From Ruminococcus sp. (GTDB lineage Bacteria; Bacillota; Clostridia; Oscillospirales; Ruminococcaceae), in the NCBI RefSeq assembly GCF_024692365.1, contig NZ_JAILMR010000065.1:1-60628 (forward strand): a stretch of 60,628 nt of DNA. Reading direction: 5' to 3'. Below are positions 24,287 to 33,124 of the stretch, in pieces. How positions within the stretch are numbered: position 1 is the stretch's first letter; each line of letters opens with the position of its first letter. The notes beneath the pieces were generated by a model. That model ran no database searches. It was given only the letters and a program-made list of their open reading frames with translations, and was not told the DNA's origin. The translations under genes and the position numbers were made by a program.

Positions 24287-26296
24287 ATGACAAAAATCAA
24301 AAAGATCATCTCTGGCGTAACCGCGCTGGCTCTTACCTGCGGACTTTCCATGACTGCTTCTGCTTCGCTGAACAAGGGCGATTCAAGGGCTTACAGAGGT
24401 GCAGGCTATCTGGCAAAGTATGAGGTGCTTTCAGTTAAGGAAGGTTTAACCACAGTTCAGATAACACTGAAAAATACAAGCAAGAAAAAGATCAACAACT
24501 GGGCAGTAGGCTTTGAGCACGAAGGCAGGATCCTGAGCATAAAAAACGGCAGGATATTCGATACAAACTACCTGTATAACAGAGGTTATGCATATGGGTA
24601 CAATGTGGTCAGGGACAACGGCACCAACGGCACTGTTGCTCCTAACGAATGTGTATCGTTCACTTTCACCATGACGGACGAATTTGGTTACAGCGAACTT
24701 CCCGAAAGACTGAAAGTATACTCTGATGTGGATAAGTCAAACACGGTTGACGGTTTGAACAAAGCCGCAGCGTATTGTTTTGATGCTATTACTGAAATTA
24801 TTAACGATTACGAATGTAGGGGTCTCAGCTTAGAAGAGTGCTTTGAGAACGGAGAATTTGCAAAAGCAAATTCAAAAGACGGCATGAAGACAGGCTTCAA
24901 TTACAAATATACAACCGAGAGCGACAAGCAGATCAATATAGCAGCATCACAGTTGGCTCGCGGTGATATAAGCGTATATGTCGGCAGGGCTGTATCAAAC
25001 GGCGCGGAACACGCTTTTGTTCAGGTTAAGGATAACAAGACAGGCAAGATAGGTCAGTATCCTCACCCGGCTCAGGGCACTGTAACATGGGGCACATTTG
25101 ACCCTGATTCACCTATATACACGAATTTCAGCGTAGAAGATCTTAACCGCGCAGCTAAATATGCATATAATGGAGTTACTGAATATCTTTGCGATCTGGA
25201 AGTCCAAGGACTTGACTATGAGGGCAGCTTTGAAAACGGCGGTTTCCCGAATGCACACACTCAGGACGGATTGAAGATAGACTATAATTCATCGTTTACT
25301 GAGGGTGACGAGTTCATCAACTATGTGCTGGAATACGGTTATGACGGCATGATCGTATATGTGGGCAAAACCGGTACCGACGATTACGGACATCCGGAAT
25401 TTTTTGTTCAGACAAAGGACCCCAAGACAGGAAAGATAGGTCAGTACCCTTATCCCACACAGGGCGAAGCAACATGGGGCTCATTCGATGAAAACACGCC
25501 TATAGCTGCCGCTAAGACATATACAGCCAAAGAGCTTGACGAAGAAGCAAAGGACGCTTATAATGCTGTAGCCGAATATTTTGCCGATCTGGAGACCCAG
25601 GGATATGACATTTTGGAGTGCTATAACAACGGTCACTTCAAATATGCGAGCACAAAAGAAGGTCTGAAGATAGGTACAGAAGAACTTACTAAAGGTGATG
25701 CTGCCATAAACTATGAACTGCTCACCAATGCTTACAAATGTGATACCAGTGTATATGTGGGCATAAATGGTGTCAATGAGTACGGAGACCCGTATTTCTT
25801 TGTTCAGGTAAAGGATAACAAGACCGGCAATATAGGTCAGTATCCTACAACCGATCACAGGAACCTTGAATGGGGCACATATTCAAAAGCCGTTCCGAAA
25901 ATGGTTCGCGACCAAAAGTCTCTTAATGGCGATGCTAAGACTGTATATAATGCAGTGGCAGAATATTTTGCCGATCTGGAGACCGAAGGATATGATGTCT
26001 GGGAGTGCTATAAAAACGGCTGTTTTGCAAAGGCAAGCACAATTGAAGGTCTGAAGATAAGTCAGGAAGCTGAACTTACCGATGGCGATAAGGCTATCAA
26101 TGATGAGTTGAAATACAATGGGCATGGATATGATGGTCTGACTGTTTACGTTGGCATGAAAAAAATCAGCAACAGCAAGTACGGCGATATTGATTTCTTT
26201 GTTCAGGTAAAGGATGCGACAGGCAGAGTAGGTCAGTATCCCAACCCCACAGGAGAAACTGAATCAGCAACATGGGGCACACACCCTAATTTCTGA
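24287..26296 (+). CDS. Secreted protein: same head plus four tandem repeats (paralogue)
   Basis: 669 aa, a tandem paralogue of the preceding gene, 57 nt downstream and likely co-transcribed. Signal peptide (MTKIKKIISGVTALALTCGL ... TASAS), the same KNTSKKKINNWAVGFE head, and four repeats instead of three. Repeats within and between the two genes share long near-identical stretches such as AYNAVAEYFADLETQGYD and GLKIG, so unequal recombination probably changes repeat number. GGAGG lies 9 nt before ATG. Could be an adhesin, a substrate-binding protein or an extracellular scaffold; no known family recognised. Confidence 0.8.
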   Translation: MTKIKKIISGVTALALTCGLSMTASASLNKGDSRAYRGAGYLAKYEVLSVKEGLTTVQITLKNTSKKKINNWAVGFEHEGRILSIKNGRIFDTNYLYNRGYAYGYNVVRDNGTNGTVAPNECVSFTFTMTDEFGYSELPERLKVYSDVDKSNTVDGLNKAAAYCFDAITEIINDYECRGLSLEECFENGEFAKANSKDGMKTGFNYKYTTESDKQINIAASQLARGDISVYVGRAVSNGAEHAFVQVKDNKTGKIGQYPHPAQGTVTWGTFDPDSPIYTNFSVEDLNRAAKYAYNGVTEYLCDLEVQGLDYEGSFENGGFPNAHTQDGLKIDYNSSFTEGDEFINYVLEYGYDGMIVYVGKTGTDDYGHPEFFVQTKDPKTGKIGQYPYPTQGEATWGSFDENTPIAAAKTYTAKELDEEAKDAYNAVAEYFADLETQGYDILECYNNGHFKYASTKEGLKIGTEELTKGDAAINYELLTNAYKCDTSVYVGINGVNEYGDPYFFVQVKDNKTGNIGQYPTTDHRNLEWGTYSKAVPKMVRDQKSLNGDAKTVYNAVAEYFADLETEGYDVWECYKNGCFAKASTIEGLKISQEAELTDGDKAINDELKYNGHGYDGLTVYVGMKKISNSKYGDIDFFVQVKDATGRVGQYPNPTGETESATWGTHPNF

Positions 26297-26355
26297 TAAT
26301 TAACTGCAAAGGATCAATGGTACATTGCTGATGCAGTTGCAGTAAATAAAGATAC

Positions 26356-26390
26356 GAGCGTATGCATTACGGTTGCATACGCTCATTTTT
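26356..26390 (+). terminator. Terminator of the secreted repeat-protein pair
   Basis: GAGCGTATGCA, 7-nt loop, TGCATACGCTC, ATTTTTG. Confidence 0.9.
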
Positions 26391-26895
26391 GTACATGAAT
26401 TATACCAACGTATACCAAACCATACGATCGTATATTTTGGTATGCGTTGGTATAGAGTGGTATGATCTCGTATCGCTTGGTATACTTTTAATGTTCATTG
26501 GAAGATCACTGTATTAAAATTATAGATCGTGGGTAGTCCGGTATTTGCCTGGTACGAAGGTTTGACGGTTTTCGCCCCTCAGCTGCGACTGCGTCGGCTG
26601 TGGCTATCGCTGTTTGACGGCGTGCGAGGGCAATAATTACGCACACAAAAAGAGCGTGAACATCATTTTGTCCACGCTCTGGATTTTTGAGCTGCGACTG
26701 CGTCGGCAGCGTGCCCGCACATTTGTCAGTACGGGAAGTTTGTTTTTTCTATTTTTGGAACTATTGCCAAGTCGCTTTTGCACCTTGACCGAGAGGCTCT
26801 GCCTCTAACAATCAGCTTTGCTGATTGTGTGCTCATCCGCAAGCCTGCTAGCGCGAGGCTTGACCGCACGCTTTTTCTCCTTGGCAGGTTTTACT
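26391..26895. repeat. Dispersed intergenic repeat, copy R4
   Basis: Opens with GTACATGAATTATACCAACG, the end of R3 read in reverse, and a 32-bp near-palindrome at 26412-26443 (ATACCAAA ... TTTGGTAT). The middle has CGACTGCGTCGGCTGTGGC as in R3, and the end has CGCAAGCCTGCTAGCGCGAG and TTCTCCTTGGCAG, paralleling 18636-18690. Parts of the family are shuffled between copies. No gene supported in this 500-bp gap. Confidence 0.7.
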
Positions 26896-26904
26896 AGTTC
26901 GCTA

Positions 26905-27759
26905 TTAATCTCCCGAAACATTCGTCAGCTTATACAGCTTCCTGAATTCCGTCGGAGTACAGCCCTTTATCTCCCTGAATACTCTGTTAAAGGTAGTCAG
27001 GCTCGAAAATCCAACCTGCATCGCTGCTTCTGTTACTGAAATATTCTCGTCAAGCAGCAGCATTTCCGCAGCTTTAATTCTTCTGTGATTCAAAAAGCTG
27101 ATGAAAGTGGTGCGGCTGTATTTTTTGAATATTCGCGAAAAATGGTACTTACTGTATCCCGCCATTCTCGCCAGATCATCAAGAGTGATATTGTACATAT
27201 AGTTCTGCTCGATGTACTTGATGATACTGCCGAATTTTTCCAGATATTTTTCATCGTCATACTTTACAGCGCTGATCTGGTTCTCCTTGATCCTTGCAAG
27301 AAGTGTCAGCAGTTTTATATAAATGTACACTTCTGAAAGAACATCAAAGTTGCTGTACAGTGTATAGACTTCTTTTATAAGGTTGCCCAGCGATATCCTG
27401 AGTTCTTCATCAGATTCCTCGCCTATCATCACAGGCGATTTCAGCACCGAGTAAAGGTCGTAAAGTGCAGGGTTCGAGCTTATGCTTCTGTTATCAAACA
27501 GCATGATAAGTCTGCGTCCCGACTGCGCTTTCATGGCGTGCAGGGTACCCGCAGGTACTATCAGTATATCCCGCTCGTGCAGTTCATAGGTCTTGCCGTC
27601 GCAGATCATCGTATAACCGTTTGTCAGCGGCATTACTATCTCTATCGCATTGTGCCAGTGCACAGGATACTCTTCGTTATCTACATTATCGTAGATCAGC
27701 ACACTTCGGTTCTCGACGTAATCGACTGTCTCAAAATCCCCGTCCAGATGTACTATCAT
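26905..27759 (-). CDS. AraC-family regulator with cupin sensor domain
   Basis: 284 aa. The N-terminal cupin (residues about 20-95; HWHNAIEIVMPLTNGYTMIC, DILIVPAGTLHAMK) probably binds a sugar or oligosaccharide. The C-terminal double HTH is about 180-280 (ITLDDLARMAGYSKYHFSRI, VTEAAMQVGFSSLTTFNRVF and CTPTEFRK). Divergent from DUF4380 and GH3 genes across 337 bp with promoters on both strands, so it likely activates the GH3 operon in response to a fibre-derived sugar. GGGGGTAG precedes ATG. Confidence 0.93.
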   Translation of the reverse strand: MIVHLDGDFETVDYVENRSVLIYDNVDNEEYPVHWHNAIEIVMPLTNGYTMICDGKTYELHERDILIVPAGTLHAMKAQSGRRLIMLFDNRSISSNPALYDLYSVLKSPVMIGEESDEELRISLGNLIKEVYTLYSNFDVLSEVYIYIKLLTLLARIKENQISAVKYDDEKYLEKFGSIIKYIEQNYMYNITLDDLARMAGYSKYHFSRIFKKYSRTTFISFLNHRRIKAAEMLLLDENISVTEAAMQVGFSSLTTFNRVFREIKGCTPTEFRKLYKLTNVSGD

Positions 27760-27873
27760 GATCGTTTCTACCCCCGTCTGATACTGCGGCTGTACGGTAT
27801 ATCTACCGTAAATTTACCCTTGCCGCGAATAAACTGTTCCATCTTATTTCATACCTGATATTCCAAAATGATA

Positions 27874-27897
27874 TGTCTGTCTCACACCTGACAGACA
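27874..27897. promoter_or_regulatory. Inverted repeat in the araC-type leader
   Basis: TGTCTGT, 10 nt, ACAGACA. It lies about 20-40 nt downstream of the predicted start of the minus-strand transcript and may be an autoregulatory operator. The rest of the intergenic region 27760-28096 shows only the two promoters. Confidence 0.45.
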
Positions 27898-27921
27898 AAA
27901 AATTGCTGTATCTCATTAGAT

Positions 27922-27950
27922 ATTATAACACAAACCTTTTGATTTTTCAA
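27922..27950 (-). promoter_or_regulatory. Promoter of the AraC-family gene
   Basis: The minus strand has TTGAAA, a 17-nt spacer and TATAAT. Confidence 0.7.
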
Positions 27951-28035
27951 TATATTCAACAGAGAATTCCGTATTTTATCACAATTTTTTTATATAAAGT
28001 AAGCAATATTTGTGACCGATAACGCAAGAAATGAG

Positions 28036-28064
28036 TTGCAAAAATCGGGCATTCAGTGTATAAT
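28036..28064 (+). promoter_or_regulatory. Promoter of the DUF4380-GH3 operon
   Basis: TTGCAA, 17-nt spacer, TATAAT, 33 nt before the first start codon. Confidence 0.7.
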
Positions 28065-28096
28065 CAAATAACAAAATGTAAGCGGAGGTGCTTTTT

Positions 28097-28996
28097 ATGA
28101 GCGTTAAGATATCAGAAAAAGAATATAAAAGCTACGGTAAATGCGTGTTTATAGAGAATGATTCCTGTACTCTGGCGGTGACTGTTGAATTCGGTCCGAG
28201 AGTTATATACTTCGCACTTAACGGCAAAGAAAATGTTATGCTGGAAGACGAAGAAGGAAGCTTCACTGTTGATGTTGAGGGCTACGGCACCTGGCGCAAC
28301 AGAGGCGGTCACAGACTCTGGGTAGCTCCCGAGCTTATCCCCGAGACCTATAACCCCGACAACGACCCCGTTGCATACAAGGCAGACGGCGACACCGTAA
28401 CATTCACTCCCCCCGCTACGCCTTTCGGCAAGCAGCTTGAAACTGTTATAACTCTCGATGCTGACAAGCCGATAGTTACAGTTACACAGCGTATAAAGAA
28501 TATCGGCGACAAGGAAGCAGACTTTGCTCTGTGGTCAATAACAGGACTTACCGCAGGCGGCACGGCTGTTATACCGATGTGTACCAGAAAATCGGGATAT
28601 CTGCCAAACAGAGTAATGAGCCTTTGGGATTATTCCGATGTGAACGACCCCAGATTCAAGCTTACCAACGAATACGTTCGTATCAGACAGGACAAGTTCA
28701 TACAGGGTGCTTTCAAGGCAGGCTTCAATGTTGAGGACGGCTTTGCGGCTTACGCTGTAAACGAGCAGATATTCGTTAAGTGCTTCGGGGACTATCAGTT
28801 TGTTGAATACCCTGATTATTCCTGCAATTTTGAAATGTACACCAACAGCAAATTCCTTGAATGTGAGATACTTGGCGAAAAGAGAAAGTATCAGCCCGGC
28901 GAGACTGCCGAAGTCACAGAGACATGGCATCTGCTGGATAACAAGGGAGATATAGAGCCTGAGCTTGATAAGATAAGAGCAGCTGTGGGCAAATAA
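28097..28996 (+). CDS. DUF4380 protein (aldose-epimerase-like fold)
   Basis: 299 aa cytoplasmic protein with the DUF4380 pattern: a galactose-mutarotase-like beta-sandwich, seen as VTVEFGPRVIYFALNGKENV, GGHRLWVAPE, the VTQRIKNIGDKEADFALWSI strand and a C-terminal ETWHLLDN. A catalytic assignment is not possible, but sugar binding is likely. ATG 28097 has GGAGG 8 nt upstream; the frame also contains a GTG at 28088 that lies too close to the RBS. Followed 38 nt later by the GH3 gene, so it probably acts on or near the GH3 product (inference). Confidence 0.85.
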   Translation: MSVKISEKEYKSYGKCVFIENDSCTLAVTVEFGPRVIYFALNGKENVMLEDEEGSFTVDVEGYGTWRNRGGHRLWVAPELIPETYNPDNDPVAYKADGDTVTFTPPATPFGKQLETVITLDADKPIVTVTQRIKNIGDKEADFALWSITGLTAGGTAVIPMCTRKSGYLPNRVMSLWDYSDVNDPRFKLTNEYVRIRQDKFIQGAFKAGFNVEDGFAAYAVNEQIFVKCFGDYQFVEYPDYSCNFEMYTNSKFLECEILGEKRKYQPGETAEVTETWHLLDNKGDIEPELDKIRAAVGK

Positions 28997-29034
28997 AAAT
29001 GGATATATAATTATGAAAGGTTAGGAGGAAGGTC

Positions 29035-31110
29035 ATGAAAAAGTACCTTGATGAGACCCTCTCGGCGGAGGAAAGAGCTGAAGCGCTCACAGATGAGATG
29101 ACAACGGAGGAACAGGCATCACAGCTGAGATATGATGCACCTGCTGTACCGAGACTTGGAATACCCGCATACAACTGGTGGAACGAGGGCATACACGGAT
29201 TTGCACGCTCGGGCGTGGCTACCATGTTCCCCCAGGCTATCGGTCTTGCGGCTATGTTCGATGATGAACTGACCCAGAGAACTGCCGAAGTAACTTCGGA
29301 GGAAGTAAGAGCAAAATACAATGTCTACACTAAGGAGGAAGACCGCGATATCTACAAGGGTCTTACTCTGTGGGCACCTAATATAAACATATTCCGTGAT
29401 CCCCGCTGGGGCAGAGGTCATGAGACTTTCGGTGAAGATCCTTATCTTACCACCCGCAACGGCAAGGCTGTTGTAAGAGGTCTTCAGGGCGACGGAAAAG
29501 TTATGAAGGCTGCTGCTTGTGCAAAGCATTTCGCAGTACACAGCGGTCCCGAGGCTATACGCCATTCATTTGATGCAAAGGCAAATGCAAAGGATATGGA
29601 GGAGACTTATCTCCCTGCATTTGAGGCACTGGTAAAGGAAGCAAAGGTAGAGAGCGTTATGGGCGCGTACAACCGTGTAAACGGTGAACCTGCCTGCGCA
29701 AGCGATTTCCTGATGGCAAAGCTGAAAGAATGGGGCTTTGACGGCTATTTCGTTTCCGACTGCTGGGCTATCCGCGATTTCCATGAGAACCACATGGTAA
29801 CAGCCAACGCTATCGAATCTACCGCTATGGCACTGAAAGCAGGCTGCGATGTTAACTGCGGCTGTACATATCAGAATCTTCTGGTAGCACTTGAAAAGGG
29901 TGCTGTTACCAAGGAAGATATCCGAACCGCTTGTGTACACCTGATGCGCACAAGAATGAGACTTGGTATGTTCGATAAGAAGACCGAGTTCGATGATATC
30001 CCCTATGATAAGGTAGCTTGCAAGGAACACAAGGCTATCTCACTGGAGTGCGCTGAGAAGTCGCTGGTAATGCTGGAAAACAACGGCATTCTCCCCATAG
30101 ATGAAAACAAGTACAAGACTATCGCTGTTATCGGTCCCAACTCAGACAGCAGAACAGCACTGGAGGGTAACTACAACGGTCTCTCCGACAGATATATAAC
30201 ATTCCTGAACGGCATTCAGGACAGATTCAGCGGAAGAGTTATCTTCGCTGAGGGCTGCCACCTGTACAAGGACAGAGTTTCCAATCTGGCACAGGCTGGC
30301 GACCGTTATGCCGAGGCTGTTGCAGCAGCTAAGTTCGCTGATATGGTCATCCTTTGTCTGGGTCTCGACGCTACTATCGAGGGCGAAGAGGGCGATACCG
30401 GCAACGAGTTCTCATCGGGCGACAAGAATGGTCTGACACTGCCTCCTCCTCAGAGAGAACTGGTGAAGAAGATAATGGCACTGGGCAAGCCTGTTGTAAC
30501 TGTTGTATGCGCAGGTTCGGCTATAAATACCGAAAGCAAGCCCGATGCGCTGATTCACGCATTCTATCCCGGCGAAATGGGCGGTAAGGCACTGGCTGAA
30601 GTTCTCTTCGGTGATGTTTCACCTTCGGGCAAACTGCCTGTTACATTCTACGAAGATACCGACAAGCTGCCTGAATTCACCGATTATTCCATGAAGGGCA
30701 GAACATACCGCTACACCACCGACAACGTACTGTATCCTTTCGGCTACGGTCTTACCTACGGCGGTGTAAAGGTAACAAAGGTTGAATACAAGGACGGCAA
30801 GGCAGTCGTTACCGCAGAAAACAGCGGCAAGGCTACCGAGGACGTTATCCAGCTTTACATGAAGGATTACTGCGAACACGCAGTACCGAATGTAAGCCTG
30901 TGCGGATTCAAGCGCGTTAAGCTGAATGAAGGCGAGACTGCTGTATTCGAGATAGAAGTGCCCGAAAAGGCATTCACCGCAGTTGACGACAACGGCGTGA
31001 GAAAGGTATTCGGCAATAAGTTCACACTGTTTGCAGGAACCTCTCAGCCTGATGCACTCAGCGAGAAGCTGACGGGTATCAAGTGCGCAAGCGTTGATAT
31101 AACCAAGTAA
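29035..31110 (+). CDS. GH3 family beta-glycosidase (beta-glucosidase or beta-xylosidase)
   Basis: 691 aa, no signal peptide, so intracellular hydrolysis of imported oligosaccharides. N-terminal TIM barrel with NWWNEGIHGFARSGVATMFP, FRDPRWGRGHETFGEDPYLT, CAKHFAVHSGPE and the nucleophile D242 in GFDGYFVSDCWAI. The second domain has GPNSD, GLDATIEGEEGD and CAGSAINTE, and the C-terminal FnIII-like domain starts near 595. NWWNEGIHG is commoner in xylosidase-like GH3 enzymes, so xylo-oligosaccharides are a reasonable substrate, but this is inference. AGGAGGAAGGTC precedes ATG. Confidence 0.93.
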   Translation: MKKYLDETLSAEERAEALTDEMTTEEQASQLRYDAPAVPRLGIPAYNWWNEGIHGFARSGVATMFPQAIGLAAMFDDELTQRTAEVTSEEVRAKYNVYTKEEDRDIYKGLTLWAPNINIFRDPRWGRGHETFGEDPYLTTRNGKAVVRGLQGDGKVMKAAACAKHFAVHSGPEAIRHSFDAKANAKDMEETYLPAFEALVKEAKVESVMGAYNRVNGEPACASDFLMAKLKEWGFDGYFVSDCWAIRDFHENHMVTANAIESTAMALKAGCDVNCGCTYQNLLVALEKGAVTKEDIRTACVHLMRTRMRLGMFDKKTEFDDIPYDKVACKEHKAISLECAEKSLVMLENNGILPIDENKYKTIAVIGPNSDSRTALEGNYNGLSDRYITFLNGIQDRFSGRVIFAEGCHLYKDRVSNLAQAGDRYAEAVAAAKFADMVILCLGLDATIEGEEGDTGNEFSSGDKNGLTLPPPQRELVKKIMALGKPVVTVVCAGSAINTESKPDALIHAFYPGEMGGKALAEVLFGDVSPSGKLPVTFYEDTDKLPEFTDYSMKGRTYRYTTDNVLYPFGYGLTYGGVKVTKVEYKDGKAVVTAENSGKATEDVIQLYMKDYCEHAVPNVSLCGFKRVKLNEGETAVFEIEVPEKAFTAVDDNGVRKVFGNKFTLFAGTSQPDALSEKLTGIKCASVDITK

Positions 31111-31163
31111 CGCGCACATTAAAATTGCATTACTCTCTCTCATATATACCCATTAAACGCGGA

Positions 31164-31187
31164 AAGCTCTCTTTTGAGGGCTTTTTT
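31164..31187 (+). terminator. Terminator of the GH3 operon
   Basis: GCTCTC-TTTT-GAGGGC (one G-U) followed by TTTTTT. Confidence 0.75.
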
Positions 31188-31277
31188 GCGTTTATGATAT
31201 TTCAAGGTGCCGACGGTATGCTGTGCATAATTTACTGTTAACGATTTGTTAATGCCTCAGTTAATGTGCAAATCTAC

Positions 31278-31301
31278 AAATGTGACAATAACATCACATT
31301 T
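31278..31301. promoter_or_regulatory. Operator-like palindrome, site 1
   Basis: AAATGTGA, 8 nt, TCACATTT; perfect 8-bp arms ending 4 nt before the -35 of the promoter at 31306. Confidence 0.65.
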
Positions 31302-31305
31302 ATCA

Positions 31306-31334
31306 TTGACAAACATTCTGTAATGTGATATTAT
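31306..31334 (+). promoter_or_regulatory. Promoter of the 31.4-33.1 kb operon
   Basis: TTGACA, 17-nt spacer, TATTAT. Operator-like site 1 abuts the -35 and site 2 overlaps the -10. The remainder of the gap 31188-31277 shows nothing else. Confidence 0.75.
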
Positions 31335-31344
31335 TGTCACATAA
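31321..31344. promoter_or_regulatory. Operator-like palindrome, site 2
   Basis: TAATGTGA, 8 nt, TCACATAA, the same half-sites as site 1, lying across the -10 hexamer. This is a good place for repression, perhaps by the XRE regulator at 31991. Confidence 0.65.
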
Positions 31345-31431
31345 GGTGAGGAATATGTCACCTCATGCGGGAAATCAAAGCTTTGATAAAACAAAAAGAC
31401 AGCAGAGCAAAAGACATACGGAGGCATTATT

Positions 31432-31989
31432 ATGCGGGACAATGAGAACATCAGGCAACTGTATAAAGAATATCAGCGCAGAGATATCACCCGTGCCGAA
31501 AGACGGGAAATGCTTGAAAAGATAGCCCGCGAACGCTATAAGACCGACCCGAGGAAGTCAATGAGCGTAAAGGGACAGGCGCTGTTAAATCTGATGTTCG
31601 GCGCTGTGGTGATGATTATCTCTGTCATATCACTGATATCAAGGACATCGGGCAGCATCAGGCGGCATACACCGCTTTTTATTGCGGCGATAGCAGTGTA
31701 CGCTGTACTGCTTTTCATACTCGGCAAATATAAAAAAGAACCCGAGGACGAGCTTTCAAAAGAACTGAAACTTAAAGCTGACGCTTATACGGCAAAGGGG
31801 CTTATAGTTGCGACTATAGTTTTCGGCATGATTTTACAGATGGCGTGCAATCACAGCCACAAAGTTACGGTCGAAATAACAGGTGAGGTGGTCATGTGGT
31901 ATGGCTATCTTATGTTGGGAGCGTATCATGTGCTGAGTAACGCTTTCTATCTCGGGCTGGACAGAACTCCCGAAGCTGAGGAGGAATGA
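31432..31989 (+). CDS. Four-helix membrane protein
   Basis: 185 aa. A soluble helical N-terminus (1-45) is followed by hydrophobic segments near 50-72, 82-98, 122-140 and 150-172. No family recognised with confidence; genes of this plan often precede small XRE regulators and are co-expressed with them. The stop codon overlaps the RBS of the next gene. The promoter carries two operator-like palindromes. Possibly part of a regulated envelope-stress or immunity unit with the CPBP protease downstream (inference). Confidence 0.75.
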   Translation: MRDNENIRQLYKEYQRRDITRAERREMLEKIARERYKTDPRKSMSVKGQALLNLMFGAVVMIISVISLISRTSGSIRRHTPLFIAAIAVYAVLLFILGKYKKEPEDELSKELKLKADAYTAKGLIVATIVFGMILQMACNHSHKVTVEITGEVVMWYGYLMLGAYHVLSNAFYLGLDRTPEAEEE

Positions 31990-31990
31990 T

Positions 31991-32194
31991 ATGCCCGAAC
32001 TGAAAACACGACTAAAGGAACTCAGGGCTTCAAGAGATATGAAGCAGGGCGACCTTGCCGAACTGGTGGGGGTCAGGAGAGAAACTATAATCCGCCTTGA
32101 AAAAGGGCAGTACAACCCTTCTTTGAAGCTGGCGATGGACATAGCCGCGGTGTTCGGCGTGTCGGTAGAAGAGATATTCAGCTTTGAAGACTGA
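31991..32194 (+). CDS. Small XRE-family (Cro/C1) regulator
   Basis: 67 aa, nearly all one [43 protein letters not shown] and [17 protein letters not shown]. Members of this size repress their own operon together with a membrane partner. The start lies 1 nt after the upstream stop, with GAGGAATGAT as RBS, so translation is coupled. Likely ligand of the two palindromes upstream of 31432 (inference). Confidence 0.92.
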   Translation: MPELKTRLKELRASRDMKQGDLAELVGVRRETIIRLEKGQYNPSLKLAMDIAAVFGVSVEEIFSFED

Positions 32195-32219
32195 CGGACA
32201 TAAAGAAAGGACAATAGCC

Positions 32220-33107
32220 ATGGATAATATGATACAGGATAAAACTTATGAGGACGATCAGCCGCTGACAGCAATAAGGGTGCTGAAAACGGTGGGGATA
32301 ATAATCCTCTCGGTCGGGTGCTTCCTGCTTTCGTCATTTGTCGGCACTAAAATATGCAAGGCAGCGAGTATATCGGGATATAAGGCAGAGTTCACTTGTT
32401 CATTGATATCGCTGACTCTGTACACGATAATACTCACTATACTGCACAAGAAGAAAGTCCTCTACACCAAGGGCAACGGCTTTTTCGGCGGACTTATCAC
32501 AGGATTTTTCATGATATATGCCAGTGCGGCATCCGTTATTAACACGCTGTTTCTTGATACTGCAGATGGCAAGGCAAAGCTCGTTACACCAACAGGGCTT
32601 AAATTCGGTTCCGAACAGGTTTGGTGCATACTAGCTTTGATATTTGCGGCGGGTATATGTGAAGAACTGCTTTTCAGAGGAATAATATTCAACGTGCTTA
32701 GAGACCTTTTCGGCAGGAACAGCACCAAAGGCACGATAGCCGCTGTGTTCGTATCTGGCGCGCTTTTCGGACTTTATCACCTTATAAATCTGGCTGCGGG
32801 TGTCAAACTCGAGGCTGTTATCCCACAGGTGATATCAGCTGCGGGATTGGGAGCATTCCTCGGGGCGATATATGCAAGATGGGGAAATATCTGGGTAACG
32901 GTATACCTGCACGCATTGATGGATATCTGCGTAGTTCTTCCCCAAAGCATGAAGACCAATGAGAGCATAGTTGATTCTATCAACAATACCATGTCTGACC
33001 CAAGCAAGTACATAGGCGTTGCGGTATATGTTATACTTGCAATTTATCTGCTGAGAAAGGAAAAAAGACCGCAGATGTTCACATACAGCGTCTGCGATGA
33101 GCGATGA
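32220..33107 (+). CDS. CPBP-family intramembrane metalloprotease
   Basis: 295 aa Abi/CaaX-like membrane protease. About eight hydrophobic segments; the active-site motifs are visible as CEELLFRGIIFNVL (EExxxR), FGLYHLINL (FxxxH) and YLHALMDI. Bacterial members are often linked to bacteriocin self-immunity or peptide processing. ATG 32220 is chosen because AAAGGA precedes it; an upstream in-frame ATG at 32184 overlaps the XRE gene. Third gene of the operon. Confidence 0.9.
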   Translation: MDNMIQDKTYEDDQPLTAIRVLKTVGIIILSVGCFLLSSFVGTKICKAASISGYKAEFTCSLISLTLYTIILTILHKKKVLYTKGNGFFGGLITGFFMIYASAASVINTLFLDTADGKAKLVTPTGLKFGSEQVWCILALIFAAGICEELLFRGIIFNVLRDLFGRNSTKGTIAAVFVSGALFGLYHLINLAAGVKLEAVIPQVISAAGLGAFLGAIYARWGNIWVTVYLHALMDICVVLPQSMKTNESIVDSINNTMSDPSKYIGVAVYVILAIYLLRKEKRPQMFTYSVCDER

Positions 33108-33124
33108 TAACGGAGGGTATCCAT

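Noticed and set aside
28018..28096. Riboswitch before the DUF4380 gene
   Set aside because: The predicted leader is only about 25-30 nt, too short for a structured switch.
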